The notes below the pieces were generated by a model. It did no database searches and was not told the DNA's origin. It saw only the letters and a program-made list of their open reading frames with translations. Both the position numbers and the translations under genes were made by a program. From positions 1 to 9,976 of the forward strand of contig CAMBSS010000149.1 of NCBI GenBank assembly GCA_945870465.1: a stretch of DNA of 9,976 bases, given 5' to 3'. Origin of the DNA: Bordetella parapertussis. GTDB taxonomy: Bacteria; Pseudomonadota; Gammaproteobacteria; Burkholderiales; SG8-41. Shown here one piece after another: positions 1-6,286 of this stretch (position 1 is its first letter; every line of letters starts with the position of its first letter).

Positions 1-28
1 TGCTCGCGCGGCTGTGACGACACAGCAA

Positions 29-1066
29 TCATGGTCGTCGCAATAACACCATAGACTCCTCCAGCGAGCTCGCCTGCTCTTCGGTGCGCTGCGACAGGTC
101 GGTGTTGCCCTGCGAGATCTCGGCGGCGGCAGTATTGATGGTGTCGGTATCGCTTTCGACTTCCGTGAGCATGGTTTTCAACGAATCGTTGGCATAGACG
201 ACGTTGTAATCCGCGTCTGCCACCATAACATTGGTAGCAGCAACCTGCAGCGCGCCCAATGCGCGCAGCGTAAATGTCGCGCGCAGTTTCTGCTCGGTAA
301 TGTCTTTTGCATACTTGACCACTTTGAACGGCTTGCCGTTCATGTTCATGATCGGGTTGTAGGATGCCTGTATCCACACTTCCTTGCCGCCCTTGCCGAT
401 GCGTTTGTATTGACCCGAGTCATACTCGCCACGGTTCAACTTCTCCCAGAACGCGCGATACTCGGCGCTGCCGCTGAAGCCAGGTTCAGCGAACATGCTA
501 TGGTGCTTGCCCTTGATTTCGTCGAGCGTGTAGCCCAGCGTCTTCAGGAAGTTGTCGTTGGCAGTGACGATAGTGCCATCCATATTGAACTCGATCACCG
601 CCTGCGCCTTGCTGACCGCACCAAGCTGGCCTTCAAAGTCAGCCGCGCGCAGCTTCGCCTCAGTAATGTCGGTGGCGTACTTGACCACTTTGAACGGCTT
701 GCCGTTCATGTCCATGATCGGGTTGTAGGAGGCTTGTATCCACACTTCCTTGCCGCCCTTGCCGATGCGCTTGTACTGGCCCGTGTCATACTCGCCGCGG
801 TTGAGCTTTTCCCAGAACTGGCGGTACTCGGCACTGGAGCTGTAGGAGGGTTCGGCAAACATGCTGTGGTGCTTGCCCTTGATCTCGTCGAGCTCATAGC
901 CCACCGTCTTGCTGAAGTTGTCATTGGCGTGCAGGATGGTGCTATCCATCTTGAACTCGATTACCGCCTGTGACTTACTAATCGCCTCGATCTGGCCTTT
1001 CATATCAGCCATTACGGTTTTTGCATCAACCTCCGGAATTTTCGTGCCCTTCTTGGTAGCTGCCAT
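29..1066 (-). CDS. Soluble tandem-PAS methyl-accepting chemotaxis receptor, truncated
   Basis: Cytoplasmic chemoreceptor of the PAS-PAS-MCP type (BdlA-like layout) expected to sense redox or a small ligand and control CheA. No membrane segment or HAMP is visible. PAS1 spans residues 24-142 and PAS2 146-264; they are nearly identical and share the motif KGGKEVWIQASYNPIM. A partial third PAS starts near residue 267 (ATNVMVADADYNVVYANDS) but jumps at about residue 305 straight into the start of an MCP signalling domain (TDTINTAAAEIS, then NTDLSQRTEEQASSLEE). After residue 337 the normal continuation is lost and the frame ends with SMVLLRRP. The conserved hairpin tip that contacts CheA/CheW is therefore absent, so the product is probably non-signalling. 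The ATG at 1066 has a strong AGGAGA 6 bases upstream. It is the last gene of the che operon, 50 bases after cheW. Confidence 0.85.
   Translation of the reverse strand: MAATKKGTKIPEVDAKTVMADMKGQIEAISKSQAVIEFKMDSTILHANDNFSKTVGYELDEIKGKHHSMFAEPSYSSSAEYRQFWEKLNRGEYDTGQYKRIGKGGKEVWIQASYNPIMDMNGKPFKVVKYATDITEAKLRAADFEGQLGAVSKAQAVIEFNMDGTIVTANDNFLKTLGYTLDEIKGKHHSMFAEPGFSGSAEYRAFWEKLNRGEYDSGQYKRIGKGGKEVWIQASYNPIMNMNGKPFKVVKYAKDITEQKLRATFTLRALGALQVAATNVMVADADYNVVYANDSLKTMLTEVESDTDTINTAAAEISQGNTDLSQRTEEQASSLEESMVLLRRP
275..997 (-). repeat. Tandem duplication encoding two near-identical PAS domains
   Basis: Two copies of a 366-base (122-residue) unit lie head to tail inside the receptor gene, about 632-997 (PAS1) and 275-631 (PAS2). 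The central blocks are nearly identical at base level, for example around 310-415 versus 676-781. Divergence is concentrated at the domain starts and at the loop reading SYSSS in PAS1 and GFSGS in PAS2. The similarity indicates a recent duplication or ongoing gene conversion. Confidence 0.9.
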
Positions 1067-1072
1067 GATATG

Positions 1073-1078
1073 TCTCCT
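1073..1078 (-). promoter_or_regulatory. Ribosome binding site of the PAS receptor gene
   Basis: The minus strand reads AGGAGA six bases before the ATG at 1064-1066, an almost ideal Shine-Dalgarno site that fixes this start. Confidence 0.75.
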
Positions 1079-1117
1079 GGTGTGATTAACGATTGTGAAT
1101 TCGGGACGGTCGCGCGC

Positions 1118-1636
1118 TTAGTGAAGCGCAGCGTCCGGGTTGCTAAGGCCCATCTGCGGGCTCAGCATCAGTTTTTCGATGTCCATCATGATCAGCATGC
1201 GTTCTCCGGCGGTGCCGATACCGTTGATGTAGCTGGTATCGACGTCTGTCGCGAACTGCGGCGCTGGTTTGACCTGCTCCCGCGGCAGCATGAGCACATC
1301 GGACACGCTGTCGACGACCATGCCGACTACGCGCCCGGCAACGGTGAGAATGATGACCACCGTGAGCTCGTTGTATTCGACATTGCCAAGATTGAACTTG
1401 ATGCGCATATCAACAATCGGCACGATGGTGCCGCGCAGATTGATGACACCCTTGATGAATTCGGGCGCGTTGGCGATCATGGTGGGTTGCTCCCAGCCGC
1501 GAATCTCCTGCACCTTGAGTATCTCGATACCGTATTCCTCGACGCCGAGGCGAAAGGTGAGAAACTCGTCGGCCTGCACGCCGTTCGCGGGGTTGCCCGC
1601 GCTTTGGGCCGGTTGAACTGTCTGCTGGATTGCCAT
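1118..1636 (-). CDS. cheW: Chemotaxis coupling protein CheW
   Basis: Adaptor that links receptors to the kinase CheA in the cytoplasmic signalling array. The 172-residue product is one CheW domain after a short Ala/Gln-rich leader. Recognisable segments are EFLTFRLGVEEYGIEILKVQ, GVINLRGTIVPIVDMR (the hallmark NLRG-x-(I/V)-P-(I/V)-(I/V)-D motif) and a C-terminal GERMLIMMDIEKL strand-helix. The reading frame is open further upstream into cheA, but the ATG at 1636 is preceded by AAAGGAGAA and gives the usual CheW length, so I chose it. It lies 34 bases downstream of cheA and 50 bases upstream of the PAS receptor gene. No lesion is visible. Confidence 0.95.
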   Translation of the reverse strand: MAIQQTVQPAQSAGNPANGVQADEFLTFRLGVEEYGIEILKVQEIRGWEQPTMIANAPEFIKGVINLRGTIVPIVDMRIKFNLGNVEYNELTVVIILTVAGRVVGMVVDSVSDVLMLPREQVKPAPQFATDVDTSYINGIGTAGERMLIMMDIEKLMLSPQMGLSNPDAALH

Positions 1637-1642
1637 GTGTAG

Positions 1643-1651
1643 TTCTCCTTT
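1643..1651 (-). promoter_or_regulatory. Ribosome binding site of cheW
   Basis: The minus strand reads AAAGGAGAA six bases before the ATG at 1634-1636. It decides the cheW start against the longer open frame that overlaps the end of cheA. Confidence 0.75.
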
Positions 1652-1670
1652 ACGGGTTGAGCTGCTGCGG

Positions 1671-3758
1671 TCAGGCCGCTTTTTCGATGAGACTGTTGGC
1701 GAGGCTGACCACGTACGCGACATCGACGATCATCGCGACGCGGCCATCGCCCATGATGGTCGCGCCGGAAATGCCGGGGACTTTGCGGTAGTTGGTCTCC
1801 AGGCTTTTGATCACCACCTGATGCTGGCCCACCAATTCATCCACGAGGATCGCCGTCTTGCCGCCTTCGGCCTCGATGATCACGAGGATTCCCAATTCAT
1901 GCTGGGTCACGTCCCCGTGCATGCCAAAAGCCTCGGCCAGTGAAATCACCGGCAGATAGTCGCCGCGCACCGCGATCACGCAGCCACGGCCGGAAATCGT
2001 GCGCACCGCGCCCGCCGCCGGCTGCAGCGACTCGGAAACAGAGGTCAGCGGCAGGATAAAGACCTCCTTGCCGACCCGCACCGACATGCCGTCGAGGATC
2101 GCCAGCGTCAATGGCAGCTTGATCGAAATACGCGTGCCGACATCCGCGGTGGATTGAATCTCCACGCGGCCACCCATCTCGGTGATGTTTCGCCGCACCA
2201 CGTCCATGCCGACGCCGCGCCCGGACACGTCGGTCACTTTATCGGCAGTGGAGAAACCGGCTTCGAAGATGAGCTGCCACACTTCCGCATCGCTCATGTT
2301 GTCGGATACGGCCATACCGCGTTCCTTCGCCTTGGCGAGTATCTTGTCACGGTGCAGGCCGCGCCCGTCGTCCGCCACATCGATAACGATGGCGCCGCCC
2401 TGATGGTAGGCACGCAGCGTGACGGTACCCTTGCGCACCTTGCCCTTCGCCACCCGTTCATCAGGCGGCTCCAGACCGTGATCGAGGCTGTTGCGCACCA
2501 GGTGCGTCAGCGGATCGACGATGCGCTCGATCAAGCCTTTGTCCAGCTCGGTGCTTTCGCCTATGGTATTGAGATCCACTTCCTTGCCGAGCTTCGCCGC
2601 AACATCGCGCACCACGCGCGGAAAACGGCTGAACACCACCGACATCGGCATCATGCGAATCGACATCGCGGACTCCTGCAAGTCGCGCGTGTTGCGCTCG
2701 AGCGTCGCCAGTCCGTTAAACAAAGCCTCGTAGAGCACCGGATCGGACTTGGATGCGGTCTGCGCCAGCATCGCCTGCGTGATCACCAGCTCGCCGACCA
2801 GGTTGATGAGTTGGTCCACTTTTTCCACGCTGACGCGGATCGACGCGCCCTCGCCGCCGCCACTCTGGGCCGCAGCCGGCTTTGCCGCACTCTTCAATTC
2901 GACGACTTTGCCTTCCGTGCTTTTTACCACGGCAACTTCCGGCTGGTTCACCGGCAGGCTGGCCGCATCCACAAACAAGCCAAAACCTTTGTCTTCCAAT
3001 GGCATCTGCGCAGCGGCCGCGAGCGCTACCGCTGCGCTAACTTGTACGCTCATCACTTTGACGCGCTCGGGATCAGCCATAAAGGCGATGGCATCCGTGA
3101 GGTCGCCCGCACTCACCTCGGTCGTTATGTAGTAACGCCGTTCAGGTGGCGCTTCCGGGTTGTCGCTCGCGACCGGCGCGGAGGGAAGAATCTCCTCAAG
3201 GCTGCCAAAATCCTTCAGATCGGAGACGATGCCATCCACCGCGGCAGCGGTGAAGGTCTCGTCGAGCGGCCCGAATATCAGTTCCAGTAGTGGCATTGCG
3301 GCGGAGGCGGCCGCCGTTGCCTGTGTCGTGGAAGCCGCCCCTGCCGGCTCCAGAAACGCGCGCAGCCGCGCGCACAGCACGGCCACATCGGCAGCGGCAA
3401 CGCCGGCGCTATTGTTTTTCAGCGCCAGCAGCATCGCTTTCAGCGTGTCGCCGGAGGCGAGAAATACATCCACCAGCGCCGTTGACAGCGGCATCTTTCC
3501 CTTGCGCACGAGGTCGAATACCGTTTCCATCTGGTGCGTAAGCTCGGTGATATCGGTGAAACCGAAGGTCGCCGCGCCGCCCTTGATGGAATGCGCAGCG
3601 CGGAAAATGGCGTTCAACTGCTCGTCATCCGCGGTGGCGATATCGATGCTGAGCAGCAATGACTCCATCACATCGAGATGTTCGCCGGCCTCGTCAAAGA
3701 ACAGACCGTGGAGTTCGGAAAAGTCGAAATCGCTATCGGCTGATGATGGGTTGCTCAT
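1671..3758 (-). CDS. cheA: Chemotaxis histidine kinase CheA
   Basis: Receptor-coupled histidine kinase that phosphorylates CheY. Domains of the 695-residue product in order: HPt/P1 (about 12-138) with phospho-acceptor His56 in FRAAHSIKGGAATFG; a middle region (about 155-250) with RRYYITTEVSAGDLTDAI, probably a P2-like module; an Ala-rich linker (about 270-304); P3 dimerisation (about 306-370, VEKVDQLINLVGELVITQ); P4 ATPase with N box HLVRNSLDHGLE (419-430), G1 DDGRG (463-467), F box FEAGFST (498-504) and G2 GRGVGMDV (513-520); and a CheW-like P5 (about 557-690). All catalytic boxes are intact. The ATG at 3758 starts a typical CheA N-terminus; a further ATG at 3836 would overlap the end of cheY and add an unrelated leader. 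It sits 78 bases after cheY and 34 before cheW. Confidence 0.96.
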   Translation of the reverse strand: MSNPSSADSDFDFSELHGLFFDEAGEHLDVMESLLLSIDIATADDEQLNAIFRAAHSIKGGAATFGFTDITELTHQMETVFDLVRKGKMPLSTALVDVFLASGDTLKAMLLALKNNSAGVAAADVAVLCARLRAFLEPAGAASTTQATAAASAAMPLLELIFGPLDETFTAAAVDGIVSDLKDFGSLEEILPSAPVASDNPEAPPERRYYITTEVSAGDLTDAIAFMADPERVKVMSVQVSAAVALAAAAQMPLEDKGFGLFVDAASLPVNQPEVAVVKSTEGKVVELKSAAKPAAAQSGGGEGASIRVSVEKVDQLINLVGELVITQAMLAQTASKSDPVLYEALFNGLATLERNTRDLQESAMSIRMMPMSVVFSRFPRVVRDVAAKLGKEVDLNTIGESTELDKGLIERIVDPLTHLVRNSLDHGLEPPDERVAKGKVRKGTVTLRAYHQGGAIVIDVADDGRGLHRDKILAKAKERGMAVSDNMSDAEVWQLIFEAGFSTADKVTDVSGRGVGMDVVRRNITEMGGRVEIQSTADVGTRISIKLPLTLAILDGMSVRVGKEVFILPLTSVSESLQPAAGAVRTISGRGCVIAVRGDYLPVISLAEAFGMHGDVTQHELGILVIIEAEGGKTAILVDELVGQHQVVIKSLETNYRKVPGISGATIMGDGRVAMIVDVAYVVSLANSLIEKAA

Positions 3759-3807
3759 GGGGATCTGTCTGCGGTTGGTAGTCGGTTTGAACTCCGTTGG
3801 GTCTCGG

Positions 3808-3840
3808 CTTGCAATCAGCTTGCAATCAGCTTGCAATCAG
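3808..3840 (-). repeat. Three exact 11-bp tandem repeats over the cheY stop codon
   Basis: The plus strand carries CTTGCAATCAG three times in a row (3808-3818, 3819-3829, 3830-3840). In the coding direction the unit is CTGATTGCAAG. The first copy contains the TGA that ends cheY (3837-3839); the other two lie in the cheY-cheA spacer. All three copies are identical, so this is a short tandem repeat able to change copy number by slippage. Confidence 0.95.
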
Positions 3841-4202
3841 CCGATAACCTTCTTCACCACATCAACCAGCCCTTGCGGCGCGAACGGCTTCACCAGCCAG
3901 CCGGTGGCGCCGGCGGCGCGGCCCTTGGCCTTCATCTCGTTGCTCGATTCCGTGGTCAGCATGAGAATCGGTATATTCTTGTATGCGGGCAGATTGCGCA
4001 GCGTGCGGATCAGCGTCAGTCCGTCCATGCGCGGCATGTTCTGGTCGGTGAGTACCAGACTCACCTGTTGACCTTTGGCGCGTTCCAGGCCGTCCTGCCC
4101 GTCGACCGCCTCAACCACGTCGTAGCCCGCACCCTTCAAAGTGAACTGGACCATGCTGCGGATCGACGCCGAGTCATCTACCGCCAATATCGTTTTTGCC
4201 AT
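3837..4202 (-). CDS. cheY: CheY-like single-domain response regulator, cheA-adjacent
   Basis: A 121-residue receiver domain with nothing attached. The acidic pocket is D9-D10, the phospho-acceptor is D53 (LTDQNMPRMDG), the switch Thr is T83 (MLTTES) and the invariant Lys is K105 (WLVKPFAPQ). The residues needed for phosphorylation are all present. It is expected to take phosphate from CheA, encoded 78 bases downstream. The DQNMP form and shorter length differ from the flagellar-motor CheY type, so it may act as a phosphate sink or have another output instead of binding the motor; that is inference. The start at 4202 has GGGAG seven bases upstream. The gene follows the CheZ-like gene with a 32-base spacer. 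Confidence 0.93.
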   Translation of the reverse strand: MAKTILAVDDSASIRSMVQFTLKGAGYDVVEAVDGQDGLERAKGQQVSLVLTDQNMPRMDGLTLIRTLRNLPAYKNIPILMLTTESSNEMKAKGRAAGATGWLVKPFAPQGLVDVVKKVIG

Positions 4203-4234
4203 TCGCTGCTCCCTGCCTCTATATTGCTAAATCG

Positions 4235-4714
4235 CTAAAATAATTCCACCGAACCGCCGGCCATGCACGACTGCTCGACCGGAGCGGAAAACTGCCCGCC
4301 CGCGACCGCCGCCAGCACCGCCGTGAATTCACCGGCGGATAGTTGCGGCGAGCAGCCCAGCGCCTGGGTAATTTTCTCGAGCAGCGCGATGCGCTGTACC
4401 ACATGATCGATCAGTTGGGTCGCCATATCCGGAAACTGCAGCGCGCTGACTGCGTTGTCCAGCGCCTGCCGCAGATCAGGCGTGAGCACATCCTGCCCTT
4501 CGCTCACCGCTTCGCGCAGCGTCTGCGACAGCGCGCCGATGGCACCGAAACTCGACAGCAGCCGCGCAGAGGCGTCTTCAATCAGTCCGCGCAAGCGCTC
4601 CAGTTCAGCTCGTGCGCTGCGTGCCTGCGCGTCGTGAATCTGCAGATAGCGCGCGATCGATGCTTCGGCATCCTCCCCGCGCCGCTGCGCCTGCCAATGA
4701 CCTGCATTCACCAT
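4235..4714 (-). CDS. CheZ-like protein with DxxxQ motif, unnamed
   Basis: A mostly helical, coiled-coil-like protein of 159 residues that I do not recognise as a named gene. Helical stretches run from ARYLQIHDAQARSARAELER through the middle. The key segment ALQFPDMATQLIDHVVQRI holds an Asp and a Gln four residues apart (D-M-A-T-Q), the same spacing as the catalytic Asp and Gln of CheZ in DFxDLTGQVIxR. The segment also shares with CheZ the aromatic-x-D start and a downstream basic helix (VVQRI). The product ends in GSVELF, possibly a short CheY-docking tail. Its place between cheZ and the second cheY supports a CheY-P phosphatase or regulator role (inference). A start at 4771 is also open, but the ATG at 4714 has GGGAG nine bases upstream and I prefer it. 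Confidence 0.75.
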   Translation of the reverse strand: MVNAGHWQAQRRGEDAEASIARYLQIHDAQARSARAELERLRGLIEDASARLLSSFGAIGALSQTLREAVSEGQDVLTPDLRQALDNAVSALQFPDMATQLIDHVVQRIALLEKITQALGCSPQLSAGEFTAVLAAVAGGQFSAPVEQSCMAGGSVELF

Positions 4715-4723
4715 GTCGCCCCG

Positions 4724-4728
4724 CTCCC
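4724..4728 (-). promoter_or_regulatory. Ribosome binding site of the CheZ-like gene
   Basis: The minus strand reads GGGAG nine bases before the ATG at 4712-4714. The alternative ATG at 4769-4771 has no Shine-Dalgarno-like sequence in front of it. Confidence 0.5.
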
Positions 4729-4842
4729 GTTGGCTCGTGCTGCTATCAAATCGTGCCCTATTGTTTAGCATGGGATATGAAGATGATCGATGAATTAGCG
4801 GCTGAAACCCGCGTCAGTTCCCATGCTGGAACCAAACTGCCT

Positions 4843-4931
4843 GTAGGGTGGGCGCGGTTTTTGTGCCCACGCGGTTAGCAAGTGGGGCGTGTGTCCGGCG
4901 GGGTGGGCAAAACAAGACCGTTTTACCCACC
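4843..4931. repeat. Intergenic double-hairpin repeat of the GTAGGGTGGGC type
   Basis: In the 200-base spacer between cheZ and the CheZ-like gene, the element opens with GTAGGGTGGGC. Hairpin A pairs GTGGGC (4848-4853) with GCCCAC (4865-4870). Hairpin B pairs 4902-4913 with 4920-4931, a 12-base stem with one mismatch and a 6-base loop. Neither hairpin is followed by a T run on either strand, so a terminator is unlikely. Two hairpins in tandem resemble the REP/BIME class of dispersed proteobacterial repeats. It may also affect mRNA stability inside the operon. Confidence 0.6.
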
Positions 4932-4975
4932 TTATATGACATCGCAATAATCGCGCGGCTTTGTTCGACACGGGA

Positions 4976-5665
4976 CTAAAATCCCAGACTTTCCAGCAAA
5001 TCATCAACCTGTCCCTGATCAGTCACCACATCGTCGCGCCCCGCGCCATTGATCACCGGGCCTGCAAGCGTGGTTTCAAGGACTTCCCTGCGCAGAACTG
5101 GCGGACTGGCGTCGAGCAGCAGTTTCACCAGTTGCTCCTCCAATGACTGTGCGAGCCGGGTGACGCGCTGAATCACCTGCCCGGTCAGGTCATGAAAATC
5201 CTGCGCCAGTATGATCTCGGTCAGTTCGCTGTCGACCTGCGCGAGCTGCGTCTGCGTGTGTGCGAGGTGGCCCTGCGTAGCGCACACCAGGTCCCACAAT
5301 GCGCTCGGCGCCGGACTTTCTTTAAGTACTCGCGCCCACTTTTCCTCCAATGCCCGCGCTTCCGCTCTAACCTGATTCTAGCTTTCCTTGGCGCGTTCGG
5401 CAGCGCCAAGCACGCGCTCGGCGGCCTTGCCGGTCAGCGTTGCGATGTAGTCCAGGCGCGCGCGCGCATCCGGCAGCGATCCCACGGCCGCCTCGACGCC
5501 TTTGTCGTAACCCAACTGGCGCAGCGTATCGTGCAGGTTGCGGGTGAGCATGCCGACGCGCACAAATACGTCGTGCGGGGTAAGGACTGCCTTGCCCTCG
5601 ACTGCGGGTGCAGTCGCTTCGGCGACGCGGCGGGGTACGTCCATAGTGCTGGCGGTGGTATCCAT
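4976..5665 (-). pseudogene. cheZ: CheY-P phosphatase CheZ, interrupted by an amber codon
   Basis: CheZ dephosphorylates CheY-P at the flagellar motor. Two open segments (5378-5665, 95 codons; and the part down to 4976) lie in the same frame and are separated only by a TAG at 5378-5380. Ignoring it, the product is 229 residues, close to the 214 of E. coli CheZ, and colinear with it. The N half has the hairpin helices (VGMLTRNLHDTLRQLGYD, PDARARLDYIATLTGKAAER). The C half has the catalytic motif DFHDLTGQVIQR, where Asp and Gln correspond to E. coli D143 and Q147, and the C-terminal CheY-binding tail DQGQVDDLLESLGF. By my alignment the amber falls where E. coli CheZ has Gln, so one C-to-T change explains it. 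A TTG at 5350 could restart the C half but lacks a clear ribosome site. The gene starts one base after the cheY stop, suggesting translational coupling. Confidence 0.9.
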
Positions 5666-5666
5666 G

Positions 5667-6053
5667 TCACGCCGCCTTTTTCAGGATTTTGGCGAGCTTC
5701 TCTTCAAGTGTGGCCTTGGTGAACGGTTTGACGATATAGCCTGATGCCCCGGCTTGCGCCGCCGCGATAATGTCCTCTTTCTTCGCCTCGGCGGTGACCA
5801 TCAGCACGGGCAGGGATTTCAGCGTCTCGTCGGCGCGAATCTGGCGCAGCAGATCGAAACCGTTCATGTTCGGCATATTGATGTCGGACACCACGAAGTC
5901 GAAAGCGCCGGCGCGCAGCTTCTTCAACGCGTCCTGCCCGTCCTCGGCTTCGTCCGCATTTTGGTGGCCGATCTCCTTGAGCAGGTTGCGCACGATGCGC
6001 CGCATGGTGGCAAAATCGTCAACAATCAGAAACTTAAGTTCGGCTGTGCTCAT
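5667..6053 (-). CDS. cheY: Chemotaxis response regulator CheY, flagellar-motor type
   Basis: Single receiver domain of 128 residues that carries the chemotaxis signal to FliM. The key residues have exactly the E. coli CheY numbers: D12-D13 ([17 protein letters not shown]), phospho-acceptor D57 ([10 protein letters not shown]), T87 (MVTAEA) and K109 (YIVKPFT). The start at 6053 is preceded by AGAGGA. It is the first gene of the leftward che operon, with a sigma-28-like promoter upstream, and cheZ begins one base after its TGA. Pairing with cheZ and the close motif match make it the best candidate for the motor-binding CheY. Confidence 0.96.
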   Translation of the reverse strand: MSTAELKFLIVDDFATMRRIVRNLLKEIGHQNADEAEDGQDALKKLRAGAFDFVVSDINMPNMNGFDLLRQIRADETLKSLPVLMVTAEAKKEDIIAAAQAGASGYIVKPFTKATLEEKLAKILKKAA

Positions 6054-6094
6054 CGGATCCTCTTTTTGTCTTTGTGCATTAATTCACAGTTTGG

Positions 6095-6121
6095 GTAACG
6101 GCGCGGCAGCGCGAAACTTAA
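6095..6121 (-). promoter_or_regulatory. Probable sigma-28 (FliA) promoter of the che operon
   Basis: The minus strand reads TTAAGTTT, eleven bases, then GCCGTTAC. The E. coli FliA consensus is TAAAGTTT-N11-GCCGATAA, giving 7 of 8 and 6 of 8 matches with exact spacing. The -35 is at 6114-6121 and the -10 at 6095-6102, putting transcription start about 35 bases before the cheY ATG at 6053. This agrees with the late flagellar-class control expected for chemotaxis genes. Confidence 0.7.
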
Positions 6122-6233
6122 GGACGACGGGGGAATTTGATACGCGACGCTTGTTCCGGGCCTGCGCGCTAACCGGCGCTAAATTTAAAAAGGGAGTATC
6201 GTTAGATGCTTGACATAAGCTGATGTAATGTAA

Positions 6234-6243
6234 CCCCCCCCCC
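6234..6243. repeat. Homopolymer C10 tract upstream of fliK
   Basis: Ten consecutive C residues lie 43 bases before the fliK ATG, in the divergent che/fliK spacer. The fliK frame is open through the tract back to a TGA at 6221-6223 but contains no usable start codon there, so the tract is probably untranslated leader or promoter sequence. Its length would permit slippage. Confidence 0.85.
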
Positions 6244-6286
6244 GCTCTCTCGAAGTAGGGTTGAACCAGCGCGGCGTTCCTGGCAA

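Noticed and set aside
11..26. GCTGTG-ACGA-CACAGC inverted repeat as a terminator after the receptor gene
   Set aside because: The stem is only 6 bases and no T run follows; it lies at the window edge in sequence of unknown origin.
2154..3290. Long plus-strand open frame of 378 codons opposite cheA
   Set aside because: It is antisense to an intact cheA with all kinase motifs, is rich in His/Arg as expected of a GC-rich shadow frame, and shows no known domain.
3759..3836. Longer CheA start at 3836
   Set aside because: It would add a leader overlapping the cheY stop codon and the 11-bp repeats; the ATG at 3758 begins sequence typical of CheA.
4902..4931. Hairpin B as a transcription terminator between cheZ and the CheZ-like gene
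   Set aside because: No T run follows on either strand, and the genes on both sides read in the same direction as one operon.
6210..6238. TTGACA box as a sigma-70 promoter for fliK
   Set aside because: The -35 is perfect, but at 16-18 bases spacing the -10 position falls in the C tract with no TATAAT-like sequence.
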